Below are positions 37,405 to 45,109 of a DNA stretch of 64,000 bases, in pieces. Position 1 is the stretch's first letter, and each line of letters starts with the position of its first letter. Both the position numbers and the translations under genes were made by a program. Origin of the DNA: Gemmataceae bacterium. GTDB taxonomy: Bacteria > Planctomycetota > Planctomycetia > Gemmatales > Gemmataceae. The stretch is taken from contig JALHPZ010000008.1 in the NCBI GenBank assembly GCA_022842245.1, forward strand, positions 148,263 to 212,262, given 5' to 3'. The notes under the pieces are model-generated. The model saw only the letters and a program-made list of their open reading frames with translations, made no database searches and was not told where the DNA came from.

Positions 37405-38814
37405 ATGCCCATGCCGTTACCCGATTGGTTTGCCCGCCGGGCCGAAGGTTCCTGGAACCGCCGCGAGTTCGCGCGGCTGGCATCCGCCTCCGTGCTGGGG
37501 ATGTCGCTGCCGGCGGCACTGGCGCGTGCGGCGTCCGCCAAGAGCGCCGCGGCGAAGAACGTGCTCGTCATCCTCGAGCAGGGCGGCCTGTCGCACCTCG
37601 ACACCTGGGACCCGAAGCCGGAGGCGGTGGCCGAGCACCGCAGCCCCTTCAAGCCGATCGCGACGAACGTGCCGGGCATCCGGTTCACGGAACTGCTGCC
37701 GCACACCGCCCGGATCGCGCACAAGATCGCCGTCGTGCGCTCGATGCACCACGAGCGCGGCGGAGCGGATGCCCACCCGAACGGCACTCAGTACGTGCTC
37801 TCGGGTTCGCACCCGTCGAACCCCGGCCCGACCATGCCGGACCTCGGTTCGACCGTGTCGCACATCCTCGGCAGCCGGGCGAAGCACCTGCCGCCGTACG
37901 TCATGGTGCCCGGCAACCACGAGCAGGCAGCCGAGACGCGCACCGGCTTCCTGCCGGCTTCAACGCGCGTCTTCAAGACCGGCGGACGGGACCTCTCCGA
38001 CCCGAAGTGGAAGCTCGACGGCCTGCGCCCGCGCGCGGAGTTCGAAGGCGGCCGGCTGCAACTCCGCCACGACCTGCGCGGCTCGCTCGAATCGGCATCG
38101 AGCGACAGCCACGGCATGAACCGGTTCTACGATCAGGCGTTCGACATGCTGACGTCGCCGAAGGTGGCGGAGGCGTTCGACCTCGGGCGCGAGTCGCCGG
38201 CGACGCGGGAGAAGTACGGCGCGGGCCACCGCGGCGCGTGCTACCTGCTGGGCCGCAAGCTCGTCGAGGCCGGCGTGCGGTTCGTCACGGTCGACGTGCG
38301 CTGGCCGCTGACGAAGGAGACGCCCGGCGGCACGAACATGAACTGGGACCACCACGACCTGATCTACACCGATGGCTGCTGCGGCACGGTGCGCGACAAG
38401 GCCGGCGGCGAGGGACGCTACGGCATCGGCCACTGGGTGATGATGGGCAGCACCGACCGCGCGTTCGCCGCCCTCGTGGACGATCTCGATCAGCGCGGCT
38501 TGCTGGCAGAGACGCTCGTCTGCTTCGTCACAGAGTTCGGCCGCACGCCGAAACTGAACAAGTTCCAGGGCCGCGACCACTGGACGAAGGCGTATTCCAT
38601 CGCGTTCGCCGGGGCCGGCGTCCGCGGCGGGCAGGTGATCGGCAAAACCGAGAAGGACGGCGGCCACGTGCAGGACAGCCCGCACACGCCGGAGGACTAC
38701 GCCGCCACGATCTACGAGAAACTCGGCATCGACCGCACGCAGCCGCTGTACACGGCCAGCAACCGCCCCGTGTACTTCGGCCACGACGGCCAGCCGATCC
38801 CGGAATTGTTTTAA
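37405..38814 (+). CDS. DUF1501 family protein, Tat-exported (first of a pair)
   Basis: A 469-residue DUF1501 protein of the sulfatase/phosphatase-like fold. The twin-arginine-type N-terminus is NRREFARLASASVLGMSLPAALARAA. Signatures are LVILEQGGLSHLDTWDPKPEA, RIAHKIAVVRSMHH, GGTNMNWDHHDLIY, LVCFVTEFGRTPKLNKFQGRDHW and GGQVIGKTEKDGGHVQDSPHTPEDYAATIYEKLGID. In planctomycetes these proteins usually sit beside DUF1549/DUF1553 cytochromes, absent here. Function unproven. The next gene is a second DUF1501 protein after an 18-base gap. Confidence 0.93.
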   Translation: MPMPLPDWFARRAEGSWNRREFARLASASVLGMSLPAALARAASAKSAAAKNVLVILEQGGLSHLDTWDPKPEAVAEHRSPFKPIATNVPGIRFTELLPHTARIAHKIAVVRSMHHERGGADAHPNGTQYVLSGSHPSNPGPTMPDLGSTVSHILGSRAKHLPPYVMVPGNHEQAAETRTGFLPASTRVFKTGGRDLSDPKWKLDGLRPRAEFEGGRLQLRHDLRGSLESASSDSHGMNRFYDQAFDMLTSPKVAEAFDLGRESPATREKYGAGHRGACYLLGRKLVEAGVRFVTVDVRWPLTKETPGGTNMNWDHHDLIYTDGCCGTVRDKAGGEGRYGIGHWVMMGSTDRAFAALVDDLDQRGLLAETLVCFVTEFGRTPKLNKFQGRDHWTKAYSIAFAGAGVRGGQVIGKTEKDGGHVQDSPHTPEDYAATIYEKLGIDRTQPLYTASNRPVYFGHDGQPIPELF

Positions 38815-38832
38815 CGCAGGACGACCTCCCCC

Positions 38833-40191
38833 ATGCTTTCGCTTCGCGATCCCGCCAGCCGCCGCGACTTCCTCCGCGTCGCGCCGTTCCTGTTCGCCGG
38901 CACCGCGACCGCCGGGTCGCCGCTCGCCACGGCCGGGCGGCCCGTCACGGACAAGTCCGTCATCTTCCTCTTCCTCCACGGCGGCCCGTCGCAAATCGAA
39001 ACCTTCGACCCGAAGATGGAGGCGCCCGACACCATCCGCTCCGCGACCGGCGAGGTGAAGACCGCGATCCCCGGCGTCACGTTCGGCGGGACGTTCCTGA
39101 AGCTCGCAGCGCTCGCCGATCGCGTCTCCGTCGTGCGCTCGTTCGTCACCGGCGACGGCAACCACGACATCAAGCCGATCGTGGGCAAGGACAGTTTCGG
39201 CGCGAACCTCGGCTCGGCGTACGCGTCGGTGGCGGGGTCGAACCACCCCGCGAACGGCCTGCCGCTGAACGTCGCACTCTTCCCGCAGGCGGTCGATCCG
39301 AACGCGCAGCCGTTCCAGAAAGGGTTCGGAAACTTCCTCGCATCGGGGCCGTTCGGGATGGCGAACGCGCCGTTCGCGGCGGGCGGCGAGGGGACGTTCC
39401 AGAAGAACCTCGCGCTGAACGTGCCGCAGTCCCGGCTCGACGACCGCAAGGCGTTGCTGGGCGCGATCGACGGCGCGAAGCTCGCGTTCGACGAGGCCGC
39501 GCACGCCATGGACTCGACGCGGCAGAAGGCATTCTCCGTGCTGCTCGGCGGCGTCGGGGATGCCTTCGACCTGCGGAAGGAAGACCCGAAGACGATCGCG
39601 AAGTACGACACGGCCCCGCTCGTGCCGGTCGAAAAGATCAACAAGAAGTGGAACAACCACAAGTTCTACGCCGACAACGTGCGCACGCTCGGCAAGCTGC
39701 TGCTCCTCGCCCGCCGGCTGTGCGAGCGCGGCGCCGGGTTCGTCACGGTCACGACGAACTTCGTCTGGGACATGCACGCCGACGCGAACAACGCGACCAT
39801 GACCGAAGGCATGAGCTACATGGCCCCGCCGCTCGACCACGCGCTCGCGGCCTTCCTGGAGGACACGCGCCAGCGCGGGCTGGACGAGAAGATCCTGCTC
39901 GTGGCGTGCGGCGAGATGGGCCGCACGCCGACGATCAACAAGAACGGCGGGCGGGACCACTGGGGCAACCTCGCGCCGCTCTTGCTCGCGGGCGGCGGCC
40001 TGAAGATGGGCCAGGTGATCGGCCGCAGCGATGCCAAGGGCGGCTCGCCGAACTCCGACCCCGTGCGCATGAAAAACCTGATCGCGACCATCCAACATTC
40101 GCTCTTCGACGTGGGCCAGCTGCGCGTCGCTCGCGGTGTCTCGCGCGAGGTCCTGCAACTCATCGACGCCGACCCGATCGCGGGGTTGTAA
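38833..40191 (+). CDS. DUF1501 family protein, Tat-exported (second of a pair)
   Basis: A 452-residue DUF1501 protein. N-terminal Tat-like motif SRRDFLRVAPFLFAG. Family signatures are VIFLFLHGGPSQIETFDPKMEAP, RVSVVRSFVTGDGNHDIKPI, LVACGEMGRTPTINKNGGRDHWG and GLKMGQVIGRSDAKGGSPNSDPVRMKNLIATIQHSLFDVGQL. It lies directly behind another DUF1501 gene, an operon of two diverged paralogues. The role is unknown but export and a metal-phosphatase-like fold are inferred. A weak ACCCGAG/CTCGGGT hairpin lies after its stop. Confidence 0.93.
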   Translation: MLSLRDPASRRDFLRVAPFLFAGTATAGSPLATAGRPVTDKSVIFLFLHGGPSQIETFDPKMEAPDTIRSATGEVKTAIPGVTFGGTFLKLAALADRVSVVRSFVTGDGNHDIKPIVGKDSFGANLGSAYASVAGSNHPANGLPLNVALFPQAVDPNAQPFQKGFGNFLASGPFGMANAPFAAGGEGTFQKNLALNVPQSRLDDRKALLGAIDGAKLAFDEAAHAMDSTRQKAFSVLLGGVGDAFDLRKEDPKTIAKYDTAPLVPVEKINKKWNNHKFYADNVRTLGKLLLLARRLCERGAGFVTVTTNFVWDMHADANNATMTEGMSYMAPPLDHALAAFLEDTRQRGLDEKILLVACGEMGRTPTINKNGGRDHWGNLAPLLLAGGGLKMGQVIGRSDAKGGSPNSDPVRMKNLIATIQHSLFDVGQLRVARGVSREVLQLIDADPIAGL

Positions 40192-40254
40192 GCCGGCGTC
40201 GGGCGAACACGCACCGACCCGAGGCTCGGGTTCCATCCGCTTGAACAATGTGGG

Positions 40255-40977
40255 TCAACCGGGCAAAAGGTCCGGAGCCGACCGCCGTGCGAACCAGCTG
40301 TGGATCAGGCCCGATTGGAAGAATCGAACCGGGGTTTCAAATCCGCCCGACGCCACGATCGCCGCCACCTCCTCCGGCGGCAGGATCGCGACATCCCGCT
40401 CGTAGGCCGCCCGCATGCGGTCCATCCCCTCCGGGGACGCGTCCGCCGCCCGCATCACCCGCCACCAGACTTCGAGCAGACTGCGGTACGCCGCGGCACC
40501 CGTGTCGGCCGCGAGGTCGGAGCTGACCAGCCACCCGCCCGGCCGCAGTCGAGCGCCGATCCCGCGGAAAAAGTCGGATCGGGCCGCCCGGTCGAGGATG
40601 AACTGCGACACGAGGAGTGCCGTGGCCGCGTCGAACGGCTCCGTCGCCGGAAGCGAGTCGAGGTAGCCGGCGTGAAACACGCAGCGGGACGCGACGCCGC
40701 ATTCTTCGGCCTTGCGCCGACAGACATCGAGCATCGGGACCGACGGCTCGACGGCGGTGAAGGTCCAGCTCGGGTGCCGGAGGGCGAGGTCGATCAGTTC
40801 CGCGCCGGTGCCCGCCCCGACGCACAGAACCCGCGTGCCGTCCGGCAGGTCGGAGAGCAGCGCGGCGATGAGCAGATGCAGCGCCTCGCGCAGCGGAGCC
40901 AGCTTCGACCATTGCCGATCGTAACCCGACGCGCTCTTGTCGAAGACCGCCTCGACTTCATGGCGTTGCATATCCAC
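40255..40977 (-). CDS. Class I SAM-dependent methyltransferase
   Basis: A 240-residue protein with a seven-strand methyltransferase core. Motif I is VLCVGAGTGAELIDLAL; motif II has the acidic residue in TFTAVEPSVPMLDVC; post-motif helices include AATALLVSQFILDRAARSDFFRGIGARLRPGGWLVSSDLA (motif III-IV). The substrate is unknown. It is on the minus strand, as are the small cassette-like genes that follow at 41.2-42.5 kb, but no attC-like site was found at its own 3' end. Confidence 0.85.
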   Translation of the reverse strand: MDMQRHEVEAVFDKSASGYDRQWSKLAPLREALHLLIAALLSDLPDGTRVLCVGAGTGAELIDLALRHPSWTFTAVEPSVPMLDVCRRKAEECGVASRCVFHAGYLDSLPATEPFDAATALLVSQFILDRAARSDFFRGIGARLRPGGWLVSSDLAADTGAAAYRSLLEVWWRVMRAADASPEGMDRMRAAYERDVAILPPEEVAAIVASGGFETPVRFFQSGLIHSWFARRSAPDLLPG

Positions 40978-41113
40978 CCCGGCAAGCCCGCCGGCCGAAC
41001 GAAGGCCCGATTGGCCGACGGCGCTTCATGCTGCCGTCGCCTGCTTCACCTTGTCGACACGTACTGGACCCGACGCTCTCCCGATCTCGCTATCGAATCC
41101 GTGGAAGCGCTGC

Positions 41114-41196
41114 GCCCAACCCCGAATCGCGGAGGCAACAGCCGTGCAGGTGGATTAGTTTTTCTCTTGACTGGGAAAACCGTATCCGGGTCCGGC
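41114..41196 (-). other. Candidate attC-like recombination site (degenerate)
   Basis: On the minus strand this runs from GCCGGAC to GTTGGGC, the latter matching the integron core GTTRRRY. The ends can pair as ACCCGGAT with GATTCGGGGT with bulged bases. It follows the 3' end of the 41217-41498 gene. It is closely related in sequence to the site at 41972-42066. The R'' side is imperfect. Confidence 0.45.
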
Positions 41197-41216
41197 GTGC
41201 CTTCGCTTCTCAAGCA

Positions 41217-41498
41217 CTACCGCGGGTACGAACCGAGGAACGACCGGATTCGCTCCACAGTGTCAGTACCCGGTTTGGTGATGACGAACACCTCCCGGTC
41301 GTCCCACACCACCGGCACACCGGCAGCCGCGGCGAGTTGGCGGTCGAAGTCGTCGAACCGCTCCGGGGCATCTTCGGCCCAAGATGGTGGCATGAACTCG
41401 AACACGATGAAGAGGCCGCCGTCGGCGAAGCGGCGCACCTGCGGTTCGCCCTCCGGGTCGAAGCCCGTTAGCCGGATCACCTCGACAGGCTCGTCCAC
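41217..41498 (-). CDS. Small hypothetical protein, candidate integron-cassette gene
   Basis: A 93-residue soluble protein (MDEPVEVIRLTGFDPEGEPQVRRFADGGLFIVFEFMPPSW ... VFVITKPGTDTVERIRSFLGSYPR). No family is recognised; the compact alpha/beta text resembles small immunity or adaptor proteins. It lies on the same strand as the other cassette-like genes and is followed by an attC-like sequence. It has no neighbour of known function. Confidence 0.6.
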   Translation of the reverse strand: MDEPVEVIRLTGFDPEGEPQVRRFADGGLFIVFEFMPPSWAEDAPERFDDFDRQLAAAAGVPVVWDDREVFVITKPGTDTVERIRSFLGSYPR

Positions 41499-41592
41499 CC
41501 GTGCGCCCTCCGCCGCCGAAAGAATTCATGGCATGCCGGGTGCGTCGGCTACGCTGGCCGGTGTCGCCCGCTACTCCCACCGGAGGCATGCG

Positions 41593-41640
41593 ATGAACTC
41601 GACGCTTCCCATTCTCGCCGTCGATCTCGGCAAGTTCAAC
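41593..41640 (+). pseudogene. IS110-type transposase N-terminal fragment
   Basis: ATG at 41593 encodes MNSTLPILAVDLGKFN, the opening of an IS110-family (DEDD) transposase including the first catalytic Asp region. The similarity then stops, and unrelated palindromic sequence follows from 41652. This is a short remnant, and the assignment rests on a brief match only. Confidence 0.4.
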
Positions 41641-41651
41641 GGGGATATGTC

Positions 41652-41724
41652 CCGGCGAACGGCGCGACGTCAGTCCGCCGGTCGTGGGCCAAAGACCGGA
41701 GGGCTGACACCGCCCGTTCGCCGG
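41652..41724. repeat. Imperfect palindrome, REP-like
   Basis: Ends CCGGCGAACGG and CCCGTTCGCCGG are inverted, with inner ACGTCAGTCCGCCGG facing CCGGAGGGCTGACACC. It lies directly after the transposase fragment. The rest of 41500-42050 holds no convincing gene. Confidence 0.6.
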
Positions 41725-41971
41725 ACGCCGCACCAAACGGGACATCGCGTTCGCGATGAGCCAGCCGCCTTGAATGGCCCGAGCGGGGGGGAACGCAAGA
41801 GCATCGGGACCGGCCTGCGAACCGAGCAGGCCTCGCCGCCGCTGACACCACTGTGTCCGTGGCCGCGTGAGTCCGAATCCGTGTTGGGTGCCGTCGCCGG
41901 TCGGTCATCGCGACCGTTCCGGGCGGACACCGAGGCGATCGATCGCCAGAAGCCGTTGGGTCCGCGAAAAC

Positions 41972-42066
41972 GCTCTGCCCCGAATCGGACACGCTGATTG
42001 CGGAAGCATCAGCCGTGCAGTGGGTTAATTTTTCTCTTGACTAAAGAAACCTTATCCGGGTTCGGC
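41972..42066 (-). other. Candidate attC-like recombination site (degenerate)
   Basis: Minus strand starts GCCGAAC inside the last codons of the 42052-42528 gene, followed by CCGGATAAGG and facing CCGATTCGGGG at the other end. About 70 bases are nearly the same as the site at 41114-41196, including the block AGTCAAGAGAAAAA. The final core (GTTRRRY) is not preserved. It is either a decayed attC or a duplicated cassette end. Confidence 0.4.
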
Positions 42067-42528
42067 GTCTGTGGCGCTGGCCAAGGCGGCGAACTCGCGG
42101 ACCAGGGCCGGCAACTCGGTGGGGCAGAACGGCACCCGGAACGCCACCGCCGACCAGTACGGCTCGCCGGACCCGACGCCCAGCCACCGCCCGACCTGCC
42201 CGACCGCTGCCATGTGCCCGGCCCGGTCGGTGGACCGGACCTCGAGCCGCAGCTCGCCCGGCGACATCGACTCCAGCGCCGCCGACCCCTGCCGCCGCTC
42301 CTCCAGCACCCGGAGTTGGCCGGCGAACGTGGCGAGCGCAACCAGATCGACCCAGCACAGCGACTCGGCGGTGAGAACCGTGCACATGCCGCTGACGCGG
42401 ACACGGACGGCGAACCGCGTGTCGCCGGCGTCGTGGACCGTGGCCCCCCGCTCGGCGACGGCGAGTTCCAGGTAGTCCTCGCCGTCACGGACCAGCACCG
42501 CGACCTCCGCGGCTCCGGGGCCTTCCAC
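42052..42528 (-). CDS. Hypothetical protein, integron-cassette gene
   Basis: A 158-residue protein with a GTG start at 42528, just one base after the attC core GTTCGGC (42529-42535). The sequence (GDTRFAVRVRVSGMCTVLTAESLCWVDLVALATFAGQLRVLEERRQGSAALESM ... GELRLEVRSTDRAGHMAAVGQVGRWLG) is a mostly beta protein resembling the WapI-type immunity family. That resemblance is from pattern only. Start one base after attC and an attC-like site at the 3' end are the hallmarks of a gene cassette. The prophage lies immediately upstream of it. Confidence 0.7.
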   Translation of the reverse strand: MEGPGAAEVAVLVRDGEDYLELAVAERGATVHDAGDTRFAVRVRVSGMCTVLTAESLCWVDLVALATFAGQLRVLEERRQGSAALESMSPGELRLEVRSTDRAGHMAAVGQVGRWLGVGSGEPYWSAVAFRVPFCPTELPALVREFAALASATDAEPG

Positions 42529-42631
42529 GCCGAACGATCAAGCTCACCTGCCCGGCCGGCGACACCCGCCAGCCACACGGACACCCGGAACGCAATGAAA
42601 AACAAGGCACGCGGCCGGGTCAGGTGCAGCG
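42529..42631 (-). other. Left part of an integron attC site, split by the prophage
   Basis: On the minus strand this holds the R' core GTTCGGC (42529-42535) preceded by the arm CGGCCGGGCAGGTGAGC, a long loop, and the arm CGCTGCACCTGACCCGGCCG. It ends at the 13-bp repeat 42619-42631. Joined to 63372-63382 it gives a complete 114-nt attC-like hairpin. The arms pair over 17 bases with an extrahelical G and A, as attC sites require. Confidence 0.7.
42619..42631 (+). repeat. Left 13-bp direct repeat (attachment-site core)
   Basis: GTCAGGTGCAGCG here is repeated exactly at 63359-63371. The two copies bound the low-G+C prophage region. On removal, one copy remains within a restored attC-like site. 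It is the natural candidate for the integration crossover core. Confidence 0.72.
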
Positions 42632-42684
42632 GAAGACCAATAACCCCCGATGCAACCCGCCTTACGCAACGTAACTGCTTGCTG

Positions 42685-42748
42685 ATTCAGATTTTCCGCT
42701 TTGGCTACTTTCGGGACAATTGACCGGGTAGACAAAGTGCGGGACAAT
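42685..42748 (+). repeat. Left-end repeated motifs (ATTCAGATTT, TTCGGGACAA, GGGACAAT)
   Basis: ATTCAGATTTT at 42685-42695, TTTCGGGACAAT at 42709-42720 and GGGACAAT at 42741-42748 lie between the attachment core and the recombinase gene. The first two recur in mirror orientation at the right end with nearly the same spacing. They may be binding sites for the recombinase or a regulator. The remaining 42632-42684 shows no other structure. Confidence 0.6.
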
Positions 42749-42779
42749 ATCAGGAATAGCGGGTTACGGGGGTAGGGCA

Positions 42780-44051
42780 ATGGAAGAGATGGCGATTCAC
42801 GGGAACGGCACTTACGACCATGACAAGCAGCAATGGAAAGTACGGACCAAAGAAGTACGGGCATCGGCAACCATTCGCCAGCTTCGGGAGATGTTCAAGG
42901 AAGAGATTCCCGCCAGTGAAAGGGAATCCCGCCCCTACTGGCTTCGCTACTTGAAAGCCATTCGCCAGCAACACGCAGTACGGCAAGCCGATGAAGAACT
43001 AGAAGCCGCAAAGCTGACGTATGCCGACAGAGAACCGGGGGCTTACTCGCCATTCGAGAAAGACCCGGTAACGGGGGAAGTACGAAGAAAGAAACCCATA
43101 GCCGGGGAAATCCTTCCGATTCTGAACGGGACGGCACAAGCCCTAGACCCCAATACAAGCGGGGCCGCAAGGGACATTTTGCTAAACGAGCTACAGCGGA
43201 AGATTAACCCGCCAGTACCCGATACCGAAAGCCTCAAGAAAGAAATCGAAACCTACGTTGCCCGTTACAAGAAAAAGAAAAATAAACAGTGGTATGACAT
43301 TCAACGGGCTTTAGATTTGTTCTTTGAGGCTACGGGCAACATTAGCCTAAAGGAAATCGACGTTCACCATTACCGTAAGTATCTCGAAATCCTTGACCGG
43401 GAACAGCAAGAACACAAGTGGACCCAGCGGACAAAGCAGAACCGCCAGCGGGTTATTCATACCTTCCTAAAGAGCATCGAAGCCGATCATAACTTAGTAT
43501 TTTCATTCATTCGGAACAAGAAATACCGAATTCGGACGGGGCCGATAGATCAAACGAAGTACACGCTAGAGCAAGTGAAACTAGCCCTACAGTATTCGGA
43601 AGGGATTACCCGTACTGCCTTGCTTCTGGGGCTTAATTGCGGGTTCTATTGGTCCGACATTATCGAGCTAGAAGCCAAGCACTTCGACGGAACGCACATT
43701 ACGAAGGCCAGAGCGAAGAACAAACGGGATGGGGTTCAAACGGGCTTTATGAGCAAATGGAAACTATGGCCGGAAACTATCGAAGCCTTGCAATTCGGGC
43801 TAAAGCGTACTGCCCTAATGCGGGAATACACGAAGCTACGGGAGAAGTACGACCTTCCCGAACATATGGCACTACGCAAGACCGTAGCCCAATGGGTACA
43901 GGAACTAGCCGGGGAAGAGGAAAGCCGGATTCTCTATCGGGCAGAGGGGTACGGAACGCATTACGATAGCTACGTTTGCAACCTTACCCCGGATCAAGTG
44001 GGCAAGTTGGACAGGGCTTTAGACAAGGTGCGGGGCAAAATTTTCGGGTAG
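42780..44051 (+). CDS. Divergent phage tyrosine recombinase (integrase)
   Basis: A 423-residue protein at the left end of the element. The N-terminal module (TYDHDKQQWKVRTKEVR ... SRPYWLRYLKAI) also occurs in the gene at the right end. A core-binding-like region follows (DIQRALDLFFEATGNISLKEIDVHHYRKYLEILDREQQ). The catalytic part has LLLGLNCGFYWSDIIEL where TGxRxSE is usual, KLWPETIEAL, LRKT in place of the HxLRHT box, and a C-terminal THYDSYV supplying the probable Tyr. The GLNCGF box is one I associate with planctomycete recombinases. The first catalytic Arg is not evident, so activity is uncertain. A bidirectional terminator follows. Confidence 0.75.
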   Translation: MEEMAIHGNGTYDHDKQQWKVRTKEVRASATIRQLREMFKEEIPASERESRPYWLRYLKAIRQQHAVRQADEELEAAKLTYADREPGAYSPFEKDPVTGEVRRKKPIAGEILPILNGTAQALDPNTSGAARDILLNELQRKINPPVPDTESLKKEIETYVARYKKKKNKQWYDIQRALDLFFEATGNISLKEIDVHHYRKYLEILDREQQEHKWTQRTKQNRQRVIHTFLKSIEADHNLVFSFIRNKKYRIRTGPIDQTKYTLEQVKLALQYSEGITRTALLLGLNCGFYWSDIIELEAKHFDGTHITKARAKNKRDGVQTGFMSKWKLWPETIEALQFGLKRTALMREYTKLREKYDLPEHMALRKTVAQWVQELAGEEESRILYRAEGYGTHYDSYVCNLTPDQVGKLDRALDKVRGKIFG

Positions 44052-44068
44052 GCCATTTCTTGAAATCA

Positions 44069-44107
44069 GAAGCCCCGCTAACCCACAACAGGAACTAGCG
44101 GGGCTTC
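44069..44107. terminator. Bidirectional terminator between convergent genes
   Basis: A perfect 12-bp stem (GAAGCCCCGCTA / TAGCGGGGCTTC) with a 15-base loop stands between the recombinase gene and the convergent small regulator gene. Confidence 0.82.
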
Positions 44108-44112
44108 GTCGT

Positions 44113-44523
44113 TCAACCCCGAAGCGAATCAAGGGCTTTCAGGGCTTCGACCGCCTTACCCAGATTCGAGTATCCGCCTACCAGATCAGCCAGCTTTTCG
44201 ACCTTCTCCATCGTCTTTGAAAGCTGGTCAAGGGACATTCCCGATTCTTTGATGCCGGTAGCCAGCTTGAGCAGATCGGAAAGGCCGGGTTCCCCTTCCT
44301 TGGCCGTTGCCGTCTTCCTCTCCCGTTTCTCTCCGCTTCCGTCCTTGTTCTTTAGCGTCGAGAATGCCGCCTTAAAGCTGTTCTCGTTGAAAACCGCCCC
44401 GTATTTCGCTTTTGCCCATTCCGTAGCTTCAGAAGGCGACGTAAGCCCCTCTCCGAGAGCTTCACGGGCTACAGCGGAATTACCGGGATACTCTTTAGCC
44501 TTGGCCACTGGATTTACTCCCAC
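44113..44523 (-). CDS. Small phage protein, possible winged-helix regulator
   Basis: A 136-residue protein. Residues 15-55 (NSAVAREALGEGLTSPSEATEWAKAKYGAVFNENSFKAAFSTLKN) look like a helix-turn-helix/winged-helix fold. A charged linker (GEKRERKTATAKEGE) and a C-terminal helix (LSKTMEKVEKLADLVGGYSNLGKAVEALKAL) suggest dimerisation. It lies downstream of the putative repressor on the same strand, separated by a terminator. No named family is recognised. Confidence 0.65.
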   Translation of the reverse strand: MGVNPVAKAKEYPGNSAVAREALGEGLTSPSEATEWAKAKYGAVFNENSFKAAFSTLKNKDGSGEKRERKTATAKEGEPGLSDLLKLATGIKESGMSLDQLSKTMEKVEKLADLVGGYSNLGKAVEALKALDSLRG

Positions 44524-44532
44524 TAGGACACG

Positions 44533-44562
44533 AAAAAACCCCGCAAGGAAACCTACGGGGCT
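44533..44562 (-). terminator. Rho-independent terminator of the repressor gene
   Basis: On the minus strand a stem of CCCCG..GG / CC..CGGGG with a short loop is followed by six T residues. It lies between the repressor-like gene and the smaller regulator. Confidence 0.75.
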
Positions 44563-44588
44563 AGGGCTTAGCGGTCAAGTAAATAACA

Positions 44589-45038
44589 CTACTTGTCTAC
44601 CCGGTATTTCTTGTAATTTATATCATCCCGCAAAATCCGTGAGATATTCGACTGAGAAACCCCATACATTTTGGCCAATTCCATTTGTTGATATTTTCCA
44701 GTGGCATACATTTCCCGAATTCGATTTTGCTTATCCTTGCTCAGTAGTCTTTCCCGTTTCACATAATGCCGAACGCTACACCAGTCTTTAGCCTTCTGGT
44801 ACTCTTCCTTCGTCCAATAGTTCCGCTTCTCAATCTCGATAGACGGAGCGGGAACGTAGCCTTGCTCAACATGATAAGTAATTTGGGCCGGATGTTTCCC
44901 CAATTCCTTCGCCAGATCGTAGACGCTATACAGCCCCAGAACTTGCTTAATCTGCCGATGGTTAATCACGGACTGCCAAGCATTCCCCAAGGAATCGAAT
45001 ATCTCTAACTTTTGTTTATCGGTTAATTTCAGTTTCAT
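44589..45038 (-). CDS. Helix-turn-helix DNA-binding protein, candidate phage repressor
   Basis: A 149-residue protein with two DNA-binding segments. The first is MerR/excisionase-like (YDLAKELGKHPAQITYHVEQGYVPAPSIEIEKRNYWTKEEYQKAKDW). The second is a resolvase-type HTH at the C-terminus (NRIREMYATGKYQQMELAKMYGVSQSNISRILRD). A good ribosome site (AGAGGAAG) and a TATAAT -10 element (45058-45063, minus strand) lie upstream. It is transcribed divergently from the head/tail genes, the classic place for a lysogeny repressor or a regulator of excision. Confidence 0.72.
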   Translation of the reverse strand: MKLKLTDKQKLEIFDSLGNAWQSVINHRQIKQVLGLYSVYDLAKELGKHPAQITYHVEQGYVPAPSIEIEKRNYWTKEEYQKAKDWCSVRHYVKRERLLSKDKQNRIREMYATGKYQQMELAKMYGVSQSNISRILRDDINYKKYRVDK

Positions 45039-45109
45039 AGTTACTTCCTCTCAAAGTATTATAGTTAAGTGAATTCAATTTTTCCGAAACAATTCTACTA
45101 TATAGGGGC
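45039..45109. promoter_or_regulatory. Divergent control region between repressor and structural genes
   Basis: A short A/T-rich gap contains a perfect minus-strand TATAAT (45058-45063) and AGAGGAAG ribosome site for the repressor. On the plus strand an A/T-rich stretch ends in TATATAGGGGC directly before the ATG of the first structural gene. A clean -35 was not found. Confidence 0.5.

Noticed and set aside
37170..40248. Very long ORFs (1024 and 762 residues) across the DUF1501 pair
   Set aside because: Arg/Ala-rich, without domains, and out of frame with the two recognisable DUF1501 proteins.
41260..41997. Longer ORFs in the cassette region on both strands
   Set aside because: They span the attC-like and palindromic sequences and show no family motifs; only the gene at 41217-41498 was kept.
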